From a bacterium (GTDB taxonomy: Bacteria; Pseudomonadota; Gammaproteobacteria; Berkiellales; Berkiellaceae): 7,008 nucleotides of DNA. Below, one piece after another: positions 1 to 4,545 of this stretch (within the stretch, counting starts at the first letter, position 1; each line of letters begins with the position of its first letter). The notes beneath the pieces are model-generated. The model ran no database searches, was not told where the DNA came from, and worked only from the letters and a program-made list of their open reading frames with translations. Location of the stretch: the NCBI GenBank assembly GCA_009927065.1, contig RFNU01000091.1:1-7008 (forward strand). The letters are read 5' to 3'. Position numbers and translations under genes: made by a program.

Positions 1-18
1 ATACTTTCTAATTAGATC

Positions 19-167
19 CTAGTATTCTAAAAGATCCTTTGTAAAAATGTCTAGGTCAATACCCTTTAAAGCAGCACAAGCTTTCTTGTAAAAGTAACAA
101 TCTGTCTTGCCTGCCTTTTCTAGGCGTCTTTAATTTTTTCCCATTTTTTTATTTGATCGTCATTCAT
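19..167 (-). pseudogene. Small gene split by a one-base frameshift
   Basis: From the ATG at 167 (TAATG overlap with the previous stop) the frame reads MNDDQIKKWEKIKDA and stops at 120-122. In the -1 frame, reading resumes as LEKAGKTDCYFYKKACAALK and runs to a stop at 19-21, ending TKDLLEY. Joined, these give one sensible protein of about 49 residues, with the break between 123 and 129. The -1 frame has a stop at 130-132, so the shift must lie left of it. The sequence there, GACGCCTAG, would be restored by one extra base, for example GCCCTA. It could be a true mutation or a base lost in sequencing or assembly; a programmed shift is unlikely because no slippery heptamer lies at the right place. 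The function is unknown. Confidence 0.6.
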
Positions 168-547
168 TAGAAAACTGTTTGTTCTTTTTTAAGGTGTGAC
201 ATAAGAACAACGGCTTGCGCATGTTCTTTACCACTACGTTCGAGTTCATCTGTAGCTACTTTTACAATTGTTTCAAAAAAATCTTCAGAAGAAAGATCAT
301 TTTCTGTAACAAATTCAACGTAGATGTCATACAAATAGTTGTACAACTTAGTTTTTTGTTCTTCTTTATTTTTAGCTATTTCTTCCTCTGTTCTTTCTTT
401 TACAAAAGGAGGTTTACTTGTTTTATAACAAAATGTTTCACGGCTTGTCTTAGTAGGAGAAGAGGTATCGTAAAGAGAACTAAAAAGATTCTGTTGACTT
501 TTTTTCCATTCCTCGTAAACAGGATTGGTGAAACCAGAGTAAGTCAT
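167..547 (-). CDS. Helical charged protein of unknown function, 126 residues
   Basis: The N-terminal 50 residues (MTYSGFTNPVYEEWKKSQQN, then a Ser/Thr-rich stretch) appear loosely structured. From about residue 52 a charged helix (RTEEEIAKNKEEQKTKLYNY) leads to LYDIYVEFVTENDLSSEDFF and a last helix (ETIVKVATDELER, then AQAVVLMSHLKK). This reads like a compact helical domain behind a disordered head. It is not recognised. There is no other usable Met before residue 115, so the start at 547 is kept although it overlaps the upstream 59-residue gene by 68 nt. The TAA stop shares its last base with the ATG of the next, broken gene (TAATG). Confidence 0.72.
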   Translation of the reverse strand: MTYSGFTNPVYEEWKKSQQNLFSSLYDTSSPTKTSRETFCYKTSKPPFVKERTEEEIAKNKEEQKTKLYNYLYDIYVEFVTENDLSSEDFFETIVKVATDELERSGKEHAQAVVLMSHLKKEQTVF

Positions 548-659
548 GGATAGCTTGGTGGTAACCTTCTAACCAAGAAGGGTTTTGTACTTCTTTAACA
601 TAGCGCAAATACTTATGATCTAACAAGTTAATAGCCTTTAGGTTTTGTGTGGATTCCAC
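480..659 (-). CDS. Small protein of unknown function with GTG start, overlapping the next gene
   Basis: A 59-residue product with LKAINLLDHKYLRYVKEVQN followed by PSWLEGYHQAIHDLL, a Tyr/His-rich helix typical of small phage proteins. No ATG is available before an upstream stop codon. The GTG at 659 stands in the context ATATTGTGGA, the same as at the GTG start of the 86-residue gene, which supports it. Without this gene the stretch 548-698 would be empty, unlike the rest of this compact region. Its last 22 codons overlap the 126-residue gene by 68 nt in another frame, so the tail (WFHQSCLRGMEKKSTESF) may be constrained by that gene. No function is recognised. Confidence 0.55.
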   Translation of the reverse strand: MESTQNLKAINLLDHKYLRYVKEVQNPSWLEGYHQAIHDLLWFHQSCLRGMEKKSTESF

Positions 660-698
660 AATATAACTATTGATTAGATTTATTTATAGTATCTTCTT

Positions 699-917
699 CT
701 ATAAGTTGCTCTGCTGCTTTCTAAAAGCTACATCTAATTGAAAATCTTTAATAAATTGTAACTTTGCAAAGTATTCATTCCGACAATGTTCAGCAGCTTC
801 TTCTTTAAATCGTTCCCATAAACCAGTATATAAATGATTAGCAGGCTGATATACCTCATAAAGATGCTCCATGAAATCAGCTTTTTGTTGTTCTTTTATA
901 GGATCAGAGTAGATCAT
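699..917 (-). CDS. Small helical protein of unknown function, 72 residues
   Basis: A charged, probably all-helical protein. It starts MIYSDPIKEQQKADFMEHLY, continues with WERFKEEAAEHCRNEYFAKL and ends FQLDVAFRKQQSNL. The segment ADFMEHLYEVY recalls TKLYNYLYDIY in the 126-residue protein encoded further left, and both are followed by helices of similar charge, so a distant relation is possible but weak. The ATG lies 6 nt after the stop of the upstream gene, with a weak AGG 7 nt before it. No function is suggested by the sequence. Confidence 0.68.
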   Translation of the reverse strand: MIYSDPIKEQQKADFMEHLYEVYQPANHLYTGLWERFKEEAAEHCRNEYFAKLQFIKDFQLDVAFRKQQSNL

Positions 918-923
918 TGGTAC

Positions 924-1106
924 CTATTCTGTAATGCTGGTGTAAATACCTAGTACGTCAGGAGAAGCTTCCATTAATAAAACATGCATCTGATCTTCTA
1001 TTAAGTCTGCTATTTTTTCAGGAGTACTTCCCTTAAACGAATCATAACATACTTCAAGTTCTACCGCATATGAAATGCGAGCAATAGGTTTCAATTCAGT
1101 TTTCAT
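924..1106 (-). CDS. Small protein of unknown function, 60 residues
   Basis: The product starts MKTELKPIARISYAVELEV, then has SFKGSTPEKIADLIEDQM and ends DVLGIYTSITE. The pattern suggests two beta strands, a helix and a final strand, as in many small alpha/beta phage proteins that modify host enzymes, but no family is recognised. The frame is open up to 1226, yet that extension would overlap the 74-residue membrane protein gene and has a Cys/Trp-rich, unlikely composition. The ATG at 1106 leaves 26 nt after that gene's stop and is preferred. No clear Shine-Dalgarno sequence is visible. The next gene starts 6 nt after its stop. Confidence 0.66.
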   Translation of the reverse strand: MKTELKPIARISYAVELEVCYDSFKGSTPEKIADLIEDQMHVLLMEASPDVLGIYTSITE

Positions 1107-1132
1107 CTTATAGATGAGGATACCTGCACAGT

Positions 1133-1357
1133 CTAACGTTCTTTTGGTGGCGTGACACCAAGTCCTAATAAAGTAGCAAGCAGAGCTGACAAGGTACCAG
1201 CCGCCCTCTCCCCTGGTGATTTGCATACACTTGTAGTCCTTTCATTTGCCCCTGCTTGAGGCAAAAGATAAAACATACAAGCTGCCCAATCAGATATTGA
1301 TACTGTTGAAATTGTTATAACAACAACAAGAACAGAAGTAGAAAGCCAGCGTCCCAT
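1133..1357 (-). CDS. Small membrane-anchored protein of unknown function
   Basis: A 74-residue protein with one hydrophobic helix near the N-terminus (residues 8-31, SVLVVVITISTVSISDWAAC then MFYLL). A polar loop follows, then a second hydrophobic segment with a distinctive sequence, GERAAGTLSALLATLLGLG, and a short basic end (VTPPKER). The first helix could be an uncleaved membrane anchor or a signal sequence. This is the one gene here with a strong Shine-Dalgarno sequence: GGAGG stands 4 nt before the ATG, inside the last codons of the upstream gene, with which it also forms a TAATG overlap. The function is unknown; a part in lysis or membrane modification is possible but unsupported by its neighbours. 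Confidence 0.7.
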   Translation of the reverse strand: MGRWLSTSVLVVVITISTVSISDWAACMFYLLPQAGANERTTSVCKSPGERAAGTLSALLATLLGLGVTPPKER

Positions 1358-1617
1358 TATCCCTCCAATAAACGTTCTAATGTATGGACTTGTTGCTGTT
1401 GATATACACCTAATCGTTCTTCTATTAGATTGTTATAAGCAATTGCTGCATCTACTAATTCGGCAGGTTCTGAATTAGAACATACTGAATCATTTGAAAT
1501 GAGAGCAGCTACTAATATAGTCACTCTCATCTCTTGCTTGGTACCAATCAAAGCAGGTAAAGGTGTACCACCATTTGTGAATGACTCTAACAATTGATAT
1601 AGTTGTTGAGAATCCAC
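1357..1617 (-). CDS. Small soluble protein of unknown function, GTG start
   Basis: An 86-residue, probably all-helical protein. It has helices around DSQQLYQLLESF, a Met/Val-rich segment (MRVTILVAALIS), AELVDAAIAYNNLIEERL and a C-terminal QQQQVHTLERLLEG. The first codon is GTG, in the context ATATTGTGGATTC; the same ATATTGTGGA surrounds the GTG start of the 59-residue gene at 659. No Shine-Dalgarno sequence precedes it. Its TAA stop shares a base with the ATG of the next gene (TAATG), and the final codons carry that gene's ribosome-binding site. The family is not recognised. Confidence 0.68.
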   Translation of the reverse strand: MDSQQLYQLLESFTNGGTPLPALIGTKQEMRVTILVAALISNDSVCSNSEPAELVDAAIAYNNLIEERLGVYQQQQVHTLERLLEG

Positions 1618-1647
1618 AATATTTTAGCTGTTATCTTTACTGTAGCA

Positions 1648-1863
1648 TTACTTATCTGACTTAATACCGTAGTACCAATAGGCCCTAGCTGCCGTTAGAT
1701 GGAATCGTTTACCTGCTAATAACTTAAGTCTTTTATTCTCTATCTCTTCAAACTCCTCCTCTTGGTACGGCAAGACATTATCTTCTGGCATAAGAGAACG
1801 ACTGATATCATTCATCTCAATTTGAATACTAAAGTCTTCTGCTGCGTGGTTATGGCATGACAT
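1648..1863 (-). CDS. Small protein of unknown function after the Gp157-like gene; start uncertain
   Basis: With this ATG the product has 71 residues, starting MSCHNHAAEDFSIQIEMND and ending RAYWYYGIKSDK. It has an acidic middle (YQEEEFEEIE) followed by a basic helix (NKRLKLLAGKRFHLTAARA). It is not recognised. A GTG at 1869 with GAAG 8 nt before it is another possible start. The frame stays open far upstream, to an ATG at 2115, but that part overlaps the Gp157-like gene. In the overlap the Gp157 frame has the more typical A/T-rich third codon positions, so the upstream part is probably a shadow. This gene lies 34 nt after the Gp157 stop and 30 nt before the next start. Confidence 0.6.
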   Translation of the reverse strand: MSCHNHAAEDFSIQIEMNDISRSLMPEDNVLPYQEEEFEEIENKRLKLLAGKRFHLTAARAYWYYGIKSDK

Positions 1864-1897
1864 ACGCACATGCGCATCTTCTATATCGGTAGGAGGA

Positions 1898-2608
1898 TCA
1901 ATCTTGTAATAGAAACTCTCCGTTATATTCGGGTGTTTCAGAATCCAACCGTTTAGTGGTAAGCAGTCTTTTGGGGCGGATGGAATAGTCTTGGACAATT
2001 TTGATTCCATTGGGGATAGCTTGTCCGGCTTGGTAAGCATTGCGGAGTTCATCAAGGTTAGGTAAGGTTTCAGTTTTAATTTTAGGGTCGATCTTCTCTT
2101 CGAGGATCTCCCCACTCATGGATCGTACCACAGTTTGTTTTGTTGTGGTGACTTCTTGTATTACACAAAACTTTTGACGTTCTTCTTCTGTCCAGTCTGC
2201 TATGTCACTAGAGATAGTAACAGTAAGAGTAGGTTTACGCACAAGAACAAACTCATAGTTACGGCCTGTAATTTTATTTTCTTTGATTACACCTGATCTA
2301 CGTATCCAATTAAGCATCCCTTTAAGCCCATTAATATTGGACTCATGATGTTTCTTAGCAGCAGCAAGTAAATCCTGTTCTTTCTTGACTCGTTCAATAG
2401 CATCCTCATGAATAGCAAGTGCATAGTAGATGCGGTCAATTTTGTCTGAACGTAAAGCAACGGTCTGCTCTAGTTCTGCTTTACAGATAACTTGAGATTC
2501 TGGCGTAAGCAAAGGCATGCTACGTTCAAGAATTTGATAGTGTTCATACAATTTAAGGACACTGAGATCTGCAAGATTAGTTGCAGTAATTTGAGTTGAT
2601 GTAGTCAT
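1898..2608 (-). CDS. Gp157-like phage protein
   Basis: A 236-residue protein with the layout of the siphovirus Gp157 family. A long charged coiled-coil region (about residues 40-95) is followed by a short helix (GLKGMLNWIRRSG). Then comes a beta segment, YEFVLVRKPTLTVTIS (118-133), like the family's signature strand pair, and a closing segment LRNAYQAGQAIPNGIKIVQD.SIRPK (188-213), where family members usually end. Gp157 proteins are found in phages and cyanobacteria, often near ssDNA-binding and annealing genes, which fits this setting. Their biochemical role is not firmly known. The last 23 residues extend beyond the expected family end and overlap an alternative frame. The start is coupled by ATGA to the 26-residue gene, and no Shine-Dalgarno sequence is visible. 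The family assignment is from memory of the pattern. Confidence 0.75.
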   Translation of the reverse strand: MTTSTQITATNLADLSVLKLYEHYQILERSMPLLTPESQVICKAELEQTVALRSDKIDRIYYALAIHEDAIERVKKEQDLLAAAKKHHESNINGLKGMLNWIRRSGVIKENKITGRNYEFVLVRKPTLTVTISSDIADWTEEERQKFCVIQEVTTTKQTVVRSMSGEILEEKIDPKIKTETLPNLDELRNAYQAGQAIPNGIKIVQDYSIRPKRLLTTKRLDSETPEYNGEFLLQD

Positions 2609-2685
2609 TTGAATAATTTGGTAAGAAGAAGTTCAATAGTAAAACAAATAATAAGGATTAAACAAAAAGTTATTACATAAATCAT
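2605..2685 (-). CDS. Tiny hydrophobic membrane peptide, 26 residues
   Basis: The product is almost entirely one hydrophobic helix (MIYVITFCLILIICFTIELL) with a basic tail (TKLFK). Its ATG shares a base with the previous stop (TAATG), and its own stop overlaps the start of the Gp157-like gene (ATGA). This double coupling is the main argument that it is translated. It is too short to compare with families by eye. It may work with the 41-residue protein encoded just before it, or may serve mainly to couple translation into the next gene. Confidence 0.5.
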   Translation of the reverse strand: MIYVITFCLILIICFTIELLLTKLFK

Positions 2686-2810
2686 TATGCAAATTGCATT
2701 TTGATTTTATTAAGCAACCAAGTAATTGCTAATGCACCAACTGCAAATAATAAGTCTTTTGCAATACTAGAAACACAAGGTAGAACAACAGAAGAAATAA
2801 ATTCGAACAT
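2685..2810 (-). CDS. Tiny single-pass membrane protein, 41 residues
   Basis: The start is MFEFISSVVLPCVSS, followed by a hydrophobic helix at about residues 20-33 (LLFAVGALAITWLL) and a basic end (NKIKMQFA). One membrane-spanning segment with the positive end inside the cell is predicted. It is supported as a gene by its position exactly 26 nt after the 24-bp element, matching the spacing at the other two copies, and by its stop overlapping the next start as TAATG. There is no Shine-Dalgarno sequence; the leader is rich in C and T. The function is unknown. Small membrane proteins of this shape in phages can be holins, antiholins or host-membrane modulators. Confidence 0.6.
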   Translation of the reverse strand: MFEFISSVVLPCVSSIAKDLLFAVGALAITWLLNKIKMQFA

Positions 2811-2836
2811 GATAATAAAGAGGTGGGATTAATGAG

Positions 2837-2860
2837 CAGTTTAACGTCATGCTCAGGACG
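2837..2860 (-). promoter_or_regulatory. 24-bp repeated intergenic element, copy A (before tiny membrane protein genes)
   Basis: On the minus strand it reads CGTCCT, GAGC, ATGACGTTAAACTG. It begins 5 nt after the stop of the 96-residue gene and ends 26 nt before the ATG at 2810. It is identical to copy B except for one base in the variable part. Its own ATG is out of frame with the downstream gene. It would place the two tiny membrane proteins, the Gp157-like gene and the following small genes under one control point. Confidence 0.7.
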
Positions 2861-2865
2861 ATAAA

Positions 2866-3156
2866 CTAAATAGTCTTTTCTTCTTCTTCCATACAAGCTT
2901 TGTTTAAAATATTTTTTATAAATTTTGATTGTTCATCATAAGGCATCGCTGTCCACCAGGCAAGGCCTGGTTCTGATTCATCCCAAGTAATCTGAATGGA
3001 AGTTGCATCTGTGCTGCCTTCAGCAGAATCTACATTTTCAATTTTAAATTTACCTTGTTGTACAAGATCAAGAAATTGGGCAGCCATTGGTGTTTCCATT
3101 TGTTCTACGGGAAAGTTGGGACAGGCTTGTACCAGGGAACGGTACAAAACTTGCAT
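2866..3156 (-). CDS. Small acidic protein of unknown function overlapping the SWIM gene
   Basis: A 96-residue soluble product, probably acidic because of its C-terminal segment (ACMEEEEKTI). It has a helical N-terminus (LYRSLVQACPNFPVEQ), a likely beta segment (SIQITWDES) and a helical end (SKFIKNILNKA). It is not recognised. The frame cannot extend above 3156 because TAG directly precedes that ATG. With this start it overlaps the SWIM-motif gene by 89 nt in the +1 frame. Starts at 3099 (METPMAAQF) or 3087 would shorten the overlap to 32 or 20 nt. Third-base composition in the overlap does not favour either frame clearly. Its stop is followed after 5 nt by the third 24-bp element. Confidence 0.68.
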   Translation of the reverse strand: MQVLYRSLVQACPNFPVEQMETPMAAQFLDLVQQGKFKIENVDSAEGSTDATSIQITWDESEPGLAWWTAMPYDEQSKFIKNILNKACMEEEEKTI

Positions 3157-4036
3157 CTAGCATAGCGTCAAATAGAGTCCAGACATCCTCTGCTGTGTAA
3201 TGTTCATCAGGCTTATAGGTTCTCCAGTGGGACAAAGGAGCCATTGAACCAGACTTGGTATACAACACAAGGAATCGACCTTTGGAAGCATGGTCTATTG
3301 GTGGGGCATACCACCAAGCACAAGCATTATCAGGAGAGGAACCTCTGTATTGATCACGTACTTCAGTGCGTTTTACCAATAGTTCACGATATTTTTTGAA
3401 CCAAGTTAGATGTATACATTGTGGTTGATAACCTTTGATCTCTTGTTGAAAGTCAGCTAGATTTAATAGTTGTCGTTGAAAAGAACCACATGAACAATAA
3501 GGTTGTTTAATCTTTTGTTCTTGTTCAGCAACAGTATCTTCCAAAGAAGAATTTAAATTAATTTCTTCTTCTGGTTCAAAGAAACCATCAGGCGCTACTA
3601 GATGACCAAGATCCGTATGCTCACCTTGTAATAAGGCCTTTAACTTTTCTTTATCTTTGAGGTAAATAAATTTATCTATCCACTCCCTCTGGAATAAAGC
3701 TTGATCACTTTTAGCACCTAGTTGATGTTGGTAATGCCAACCCTTAAACATAATATAAGAGTTGTTATGCCACATACTTGGACCTCTATAGTTAGGGCCA
3801 AGGTAAGAAAAGAAATCTTTTAAACGAAAGGTAAACTCTTGGTATGCGGTAATAACATTTTGTTTAAGGTAACACTGCTCTGCTCCATCCTGGTACACAA
3901 CAACTACAGAATCATCACGTAAGTAAATACCAGCAATAGCAGTGTCCTTGAAATTTGGGAATGCTCTTCCAAGATTGCTAATAGAATAGATTTGTTTTTG
4001 AGCGGGATTGAGTTGATCTTGAATAAGAGTTTTCAT
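3068..4036 (-). CDS. Protein with a SWIM-type zinc-binding motif, function unknown
   Basis: A 322-residue soluble protein. Cys181, Cys183, Cys207 and His209 (CSC...23 residues...CIH, in YCSCGSFQ and QCIHLTWFKKY) fit the SWIM zinc-finger pattern CxCx(n)CxH, a fold used for binding DNA or protein. The N-terminal part (residues 24-105) is rich in Tyr and Trp and probably forms a beta domain. A Glu-rich linker (residues 154-176) leads to the SWIM segment. The C-terminal third contains ACAWWYAPPIDH, GRFLVLYTKSG and AEDVWTLFDAML. The ATG at 4036 was chosen over the earlier Met at 4150 because the earlier one overlaps the upstream gene and encodes an unlikely basic, Met-rich leader. Its 3' end overlaps the next gene by 89 nt. 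It is not recognised as a named phage protein. Confidence 0.8.
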   Translation of the reverse strand: MKTLIQDQLNPAQKQIYSISNLGRAFPNFKDTAIAGIYLRDDSVVVVYQDGAEQCYLKQNVITAYQEFTFRLKDFFSYLGPNYRGPSMWHNNSYIMFKGWHYQHQLGAKSDQALFQREWIDKFIYLKDKEKLKALLQGEHTDLGHLVAPDGFFEPEEEINLNSSLEDTVAEQEQKIKQPYCSCGSFQRQLLNLADFQQEIKGYQPQCIHLTWFKKYRELLVKRTEVRDQYRGSSPDNACAWWYAPPIDHASKGRFLVLYTKSGSMAPLSHWRTYKPDEHYTAEDVWTLFDAMLDASFVPFPGTSLSQLSRRTNGNTNGCPIS

Positions 4037-4055
4037 TAGGTGAGTTGAGATGGGG

Positions 4056-4253
4056 TTAGATGAACAGGTCGTCCTGCTCGTTAGGAATGATAGCATCCTT
4101 TGGGGAAGCATCATAAGCAGTCTTACCAATACGTAACAAACCATAGGCAAGCATGCCCCAGCTAATAGGATTAGCTAAAGCAAGAGCGGCTAAGGTACCG
4201 ATAGCTGCATAAGGCGCTACATATTTGGTAGCTGCTTTCAATCTAGAATTCAT
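4056..4253 (-). CDS. Small hydrophobic membrane protein of unknown function
   Basis: A 65-residue protein with a basic start (MNSRLKAATKY) and a long hydrophobic stretch at about residues 12-43 (APYAAIGTLAALALANP, then WGMLAYGLL). The stretch is broken by NP, suggesting one long or two short membrane-spanning helices. The C-terminus is acidic and ends in NEQDDLFI. It opens the second minus-strand gene series and is followed by the SWIM-motif gene after 19 nt. No Shine-Dalgarno sequence is visible. The function is not recognised. Its size and shape would fit a small phage inner-membrane protein or a holin, but no lysis enzyme lies nearby to support the latter. Confidence 0.7.
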   Translation of the reverse strand: MNSRLKAATKYVAPYAAIGTLAALALANPISWGMLAYGLLRIGKTAYDASPKDAIIPNEQDDLFI

Positions 4254-4272
4254 GGTAGTAACATTAATTAAA

Positions 4273-4286
4273 ATAGTTTAAACTAT
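4273..4286. promoter_or_regulatory. 14-bp perfect palindrome over the plus-strand start codon
   Basis: ATAGTTTAAACTAT is its own reverse complement. It runs into the ATG at 4285 and occupies nearly half of the 31-nt divergent spacer. It could be a dimeric repressor operator or a start-blocking hairpin. On the minus strand its TTAAACT lies about 20 nt before the 65-residue gene, roughly where the 24-bp elements carry the same TTAAACT, so it may also be a decayed relative of them. AT-rich palindromes also arise by chance, so the role is uncertain. Confidence 0.4.
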
Positions 4287-4545
4287 GGAATACAAATTGA
4301 TTCCTTTAAGTAAATTAGAATTAGATCCAGGATTAGATGATCTGTTCTGGAAAGAAAGAATTCAACGTGCAATAAATGAAACAACTTCTGTTGACACCCT
4401 TAAACAATACTCAACATTACTGTTGGGATTGTGTACACAAAGACAAGGTGTTATTAAAGGTTTGGCAAAAGAATTGCTCACTATCAAAAATCTAAAGATT
4501 AATGATAGTGAGCTTGCTAATCCTGAAATTAACTTAGAACATTAA
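4285..4545 (+). CDS. Small protein of unknown function, the only plus-strand gene
   Basis: The 86-residue product is not recognised. It is predicted to be mostly helical: an acidic start (LELDPGLDDLFWKERIQRA) leads to an amphipathic helical pair around residues 36-68 (LKQYSTLLLGLCTQRQGVIKGL). No membrane segment or metal motif is seen. It is judged real because the minus strand has no comparable frame here and the amino-acid composition is protein-like. It is divergent from the 65-residue membrane protein gene with only 31 nt between the two start codons, and convergent with the DUF5895-like gene, with stop codons overlapping by 3 nt. A 14-bp palindrome covers its ATG, which could block ribosome access or bind a repressor. 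Being opposite to all its neighbours, it may be separately controlled or acquired independently. Confidence 0.65.
   Translation: MEYKLIPLSKLELDPGLDDLFWKERIQRAINETTSVDTLKQYSTLLLGLCTQRQGVIKGLAKELLTIKNLKINDSELANPEINLEH
4476..4513. other. Large imperfect palindrome / RNA hairpin between convergent genes
   Basis: The arms GCTCACTATCA (4476-4486) and TGATAGTGAGC (4503-4513) are perfectly complementary over 11 bp. Inside them, AATCT and AGATT can pair again after a 2x2 mismatch. On the minus strand the hairpin comes 28 nt after the stop of the DUF5895-like gene and is followed by AATTCTTTT, a weak T-rich tract. A terminator or 3'-end processing hairpin for that gene is therefore plausible. On the plus strand it lies within the last codons of the 86-residue gene and no T-tract follows. 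Function is inferred. Confidence 0.55.

Noticed and set aside
144..150. A-AAA-AAA slippery run as a programmed -1 frameshift site for the broken gene at 19-167
   Set aside because: A -1 slip there would meet a stop codon at 130-132 before reaching the second half, so it cannot join the two parts.
215..553. Open frame of 112 codons on the plus strand
   Set aside because: It is antisense to the 126-residue gene, and its product is an implausible run of Phe, Cys and basic residues produced by A-rich codons on the other strand.
569..585. CCTTCT-TGGTT-AGAAGG stem-loop on the minus strand
   Set aside because: It lies inside the coding part of the 59-residue gene and has no T-tract after it, so it is probably chance.
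167..917. The 72- and 126-residue proteins as duplicates of each other
   Set aside because: Only a short segment (LYEVY / LYDIY with nearby charges) is alike; the rest cannot be aligned by eye.
2837..2860. The 24-bp elements as sigma-70 promoters
   Set aside because: ATGACG is a poor -35 box and no -10 box stands at a consistent distance in the three copies.
4285..4545. Resemblance of the plus-strand protein to NblA, the phycobilisome degradation protein carried by some cyanophages
   Set aside because: The size and helical pattern are similar, but the characteristic NblA residues are not seen, so the likeness is too vague.
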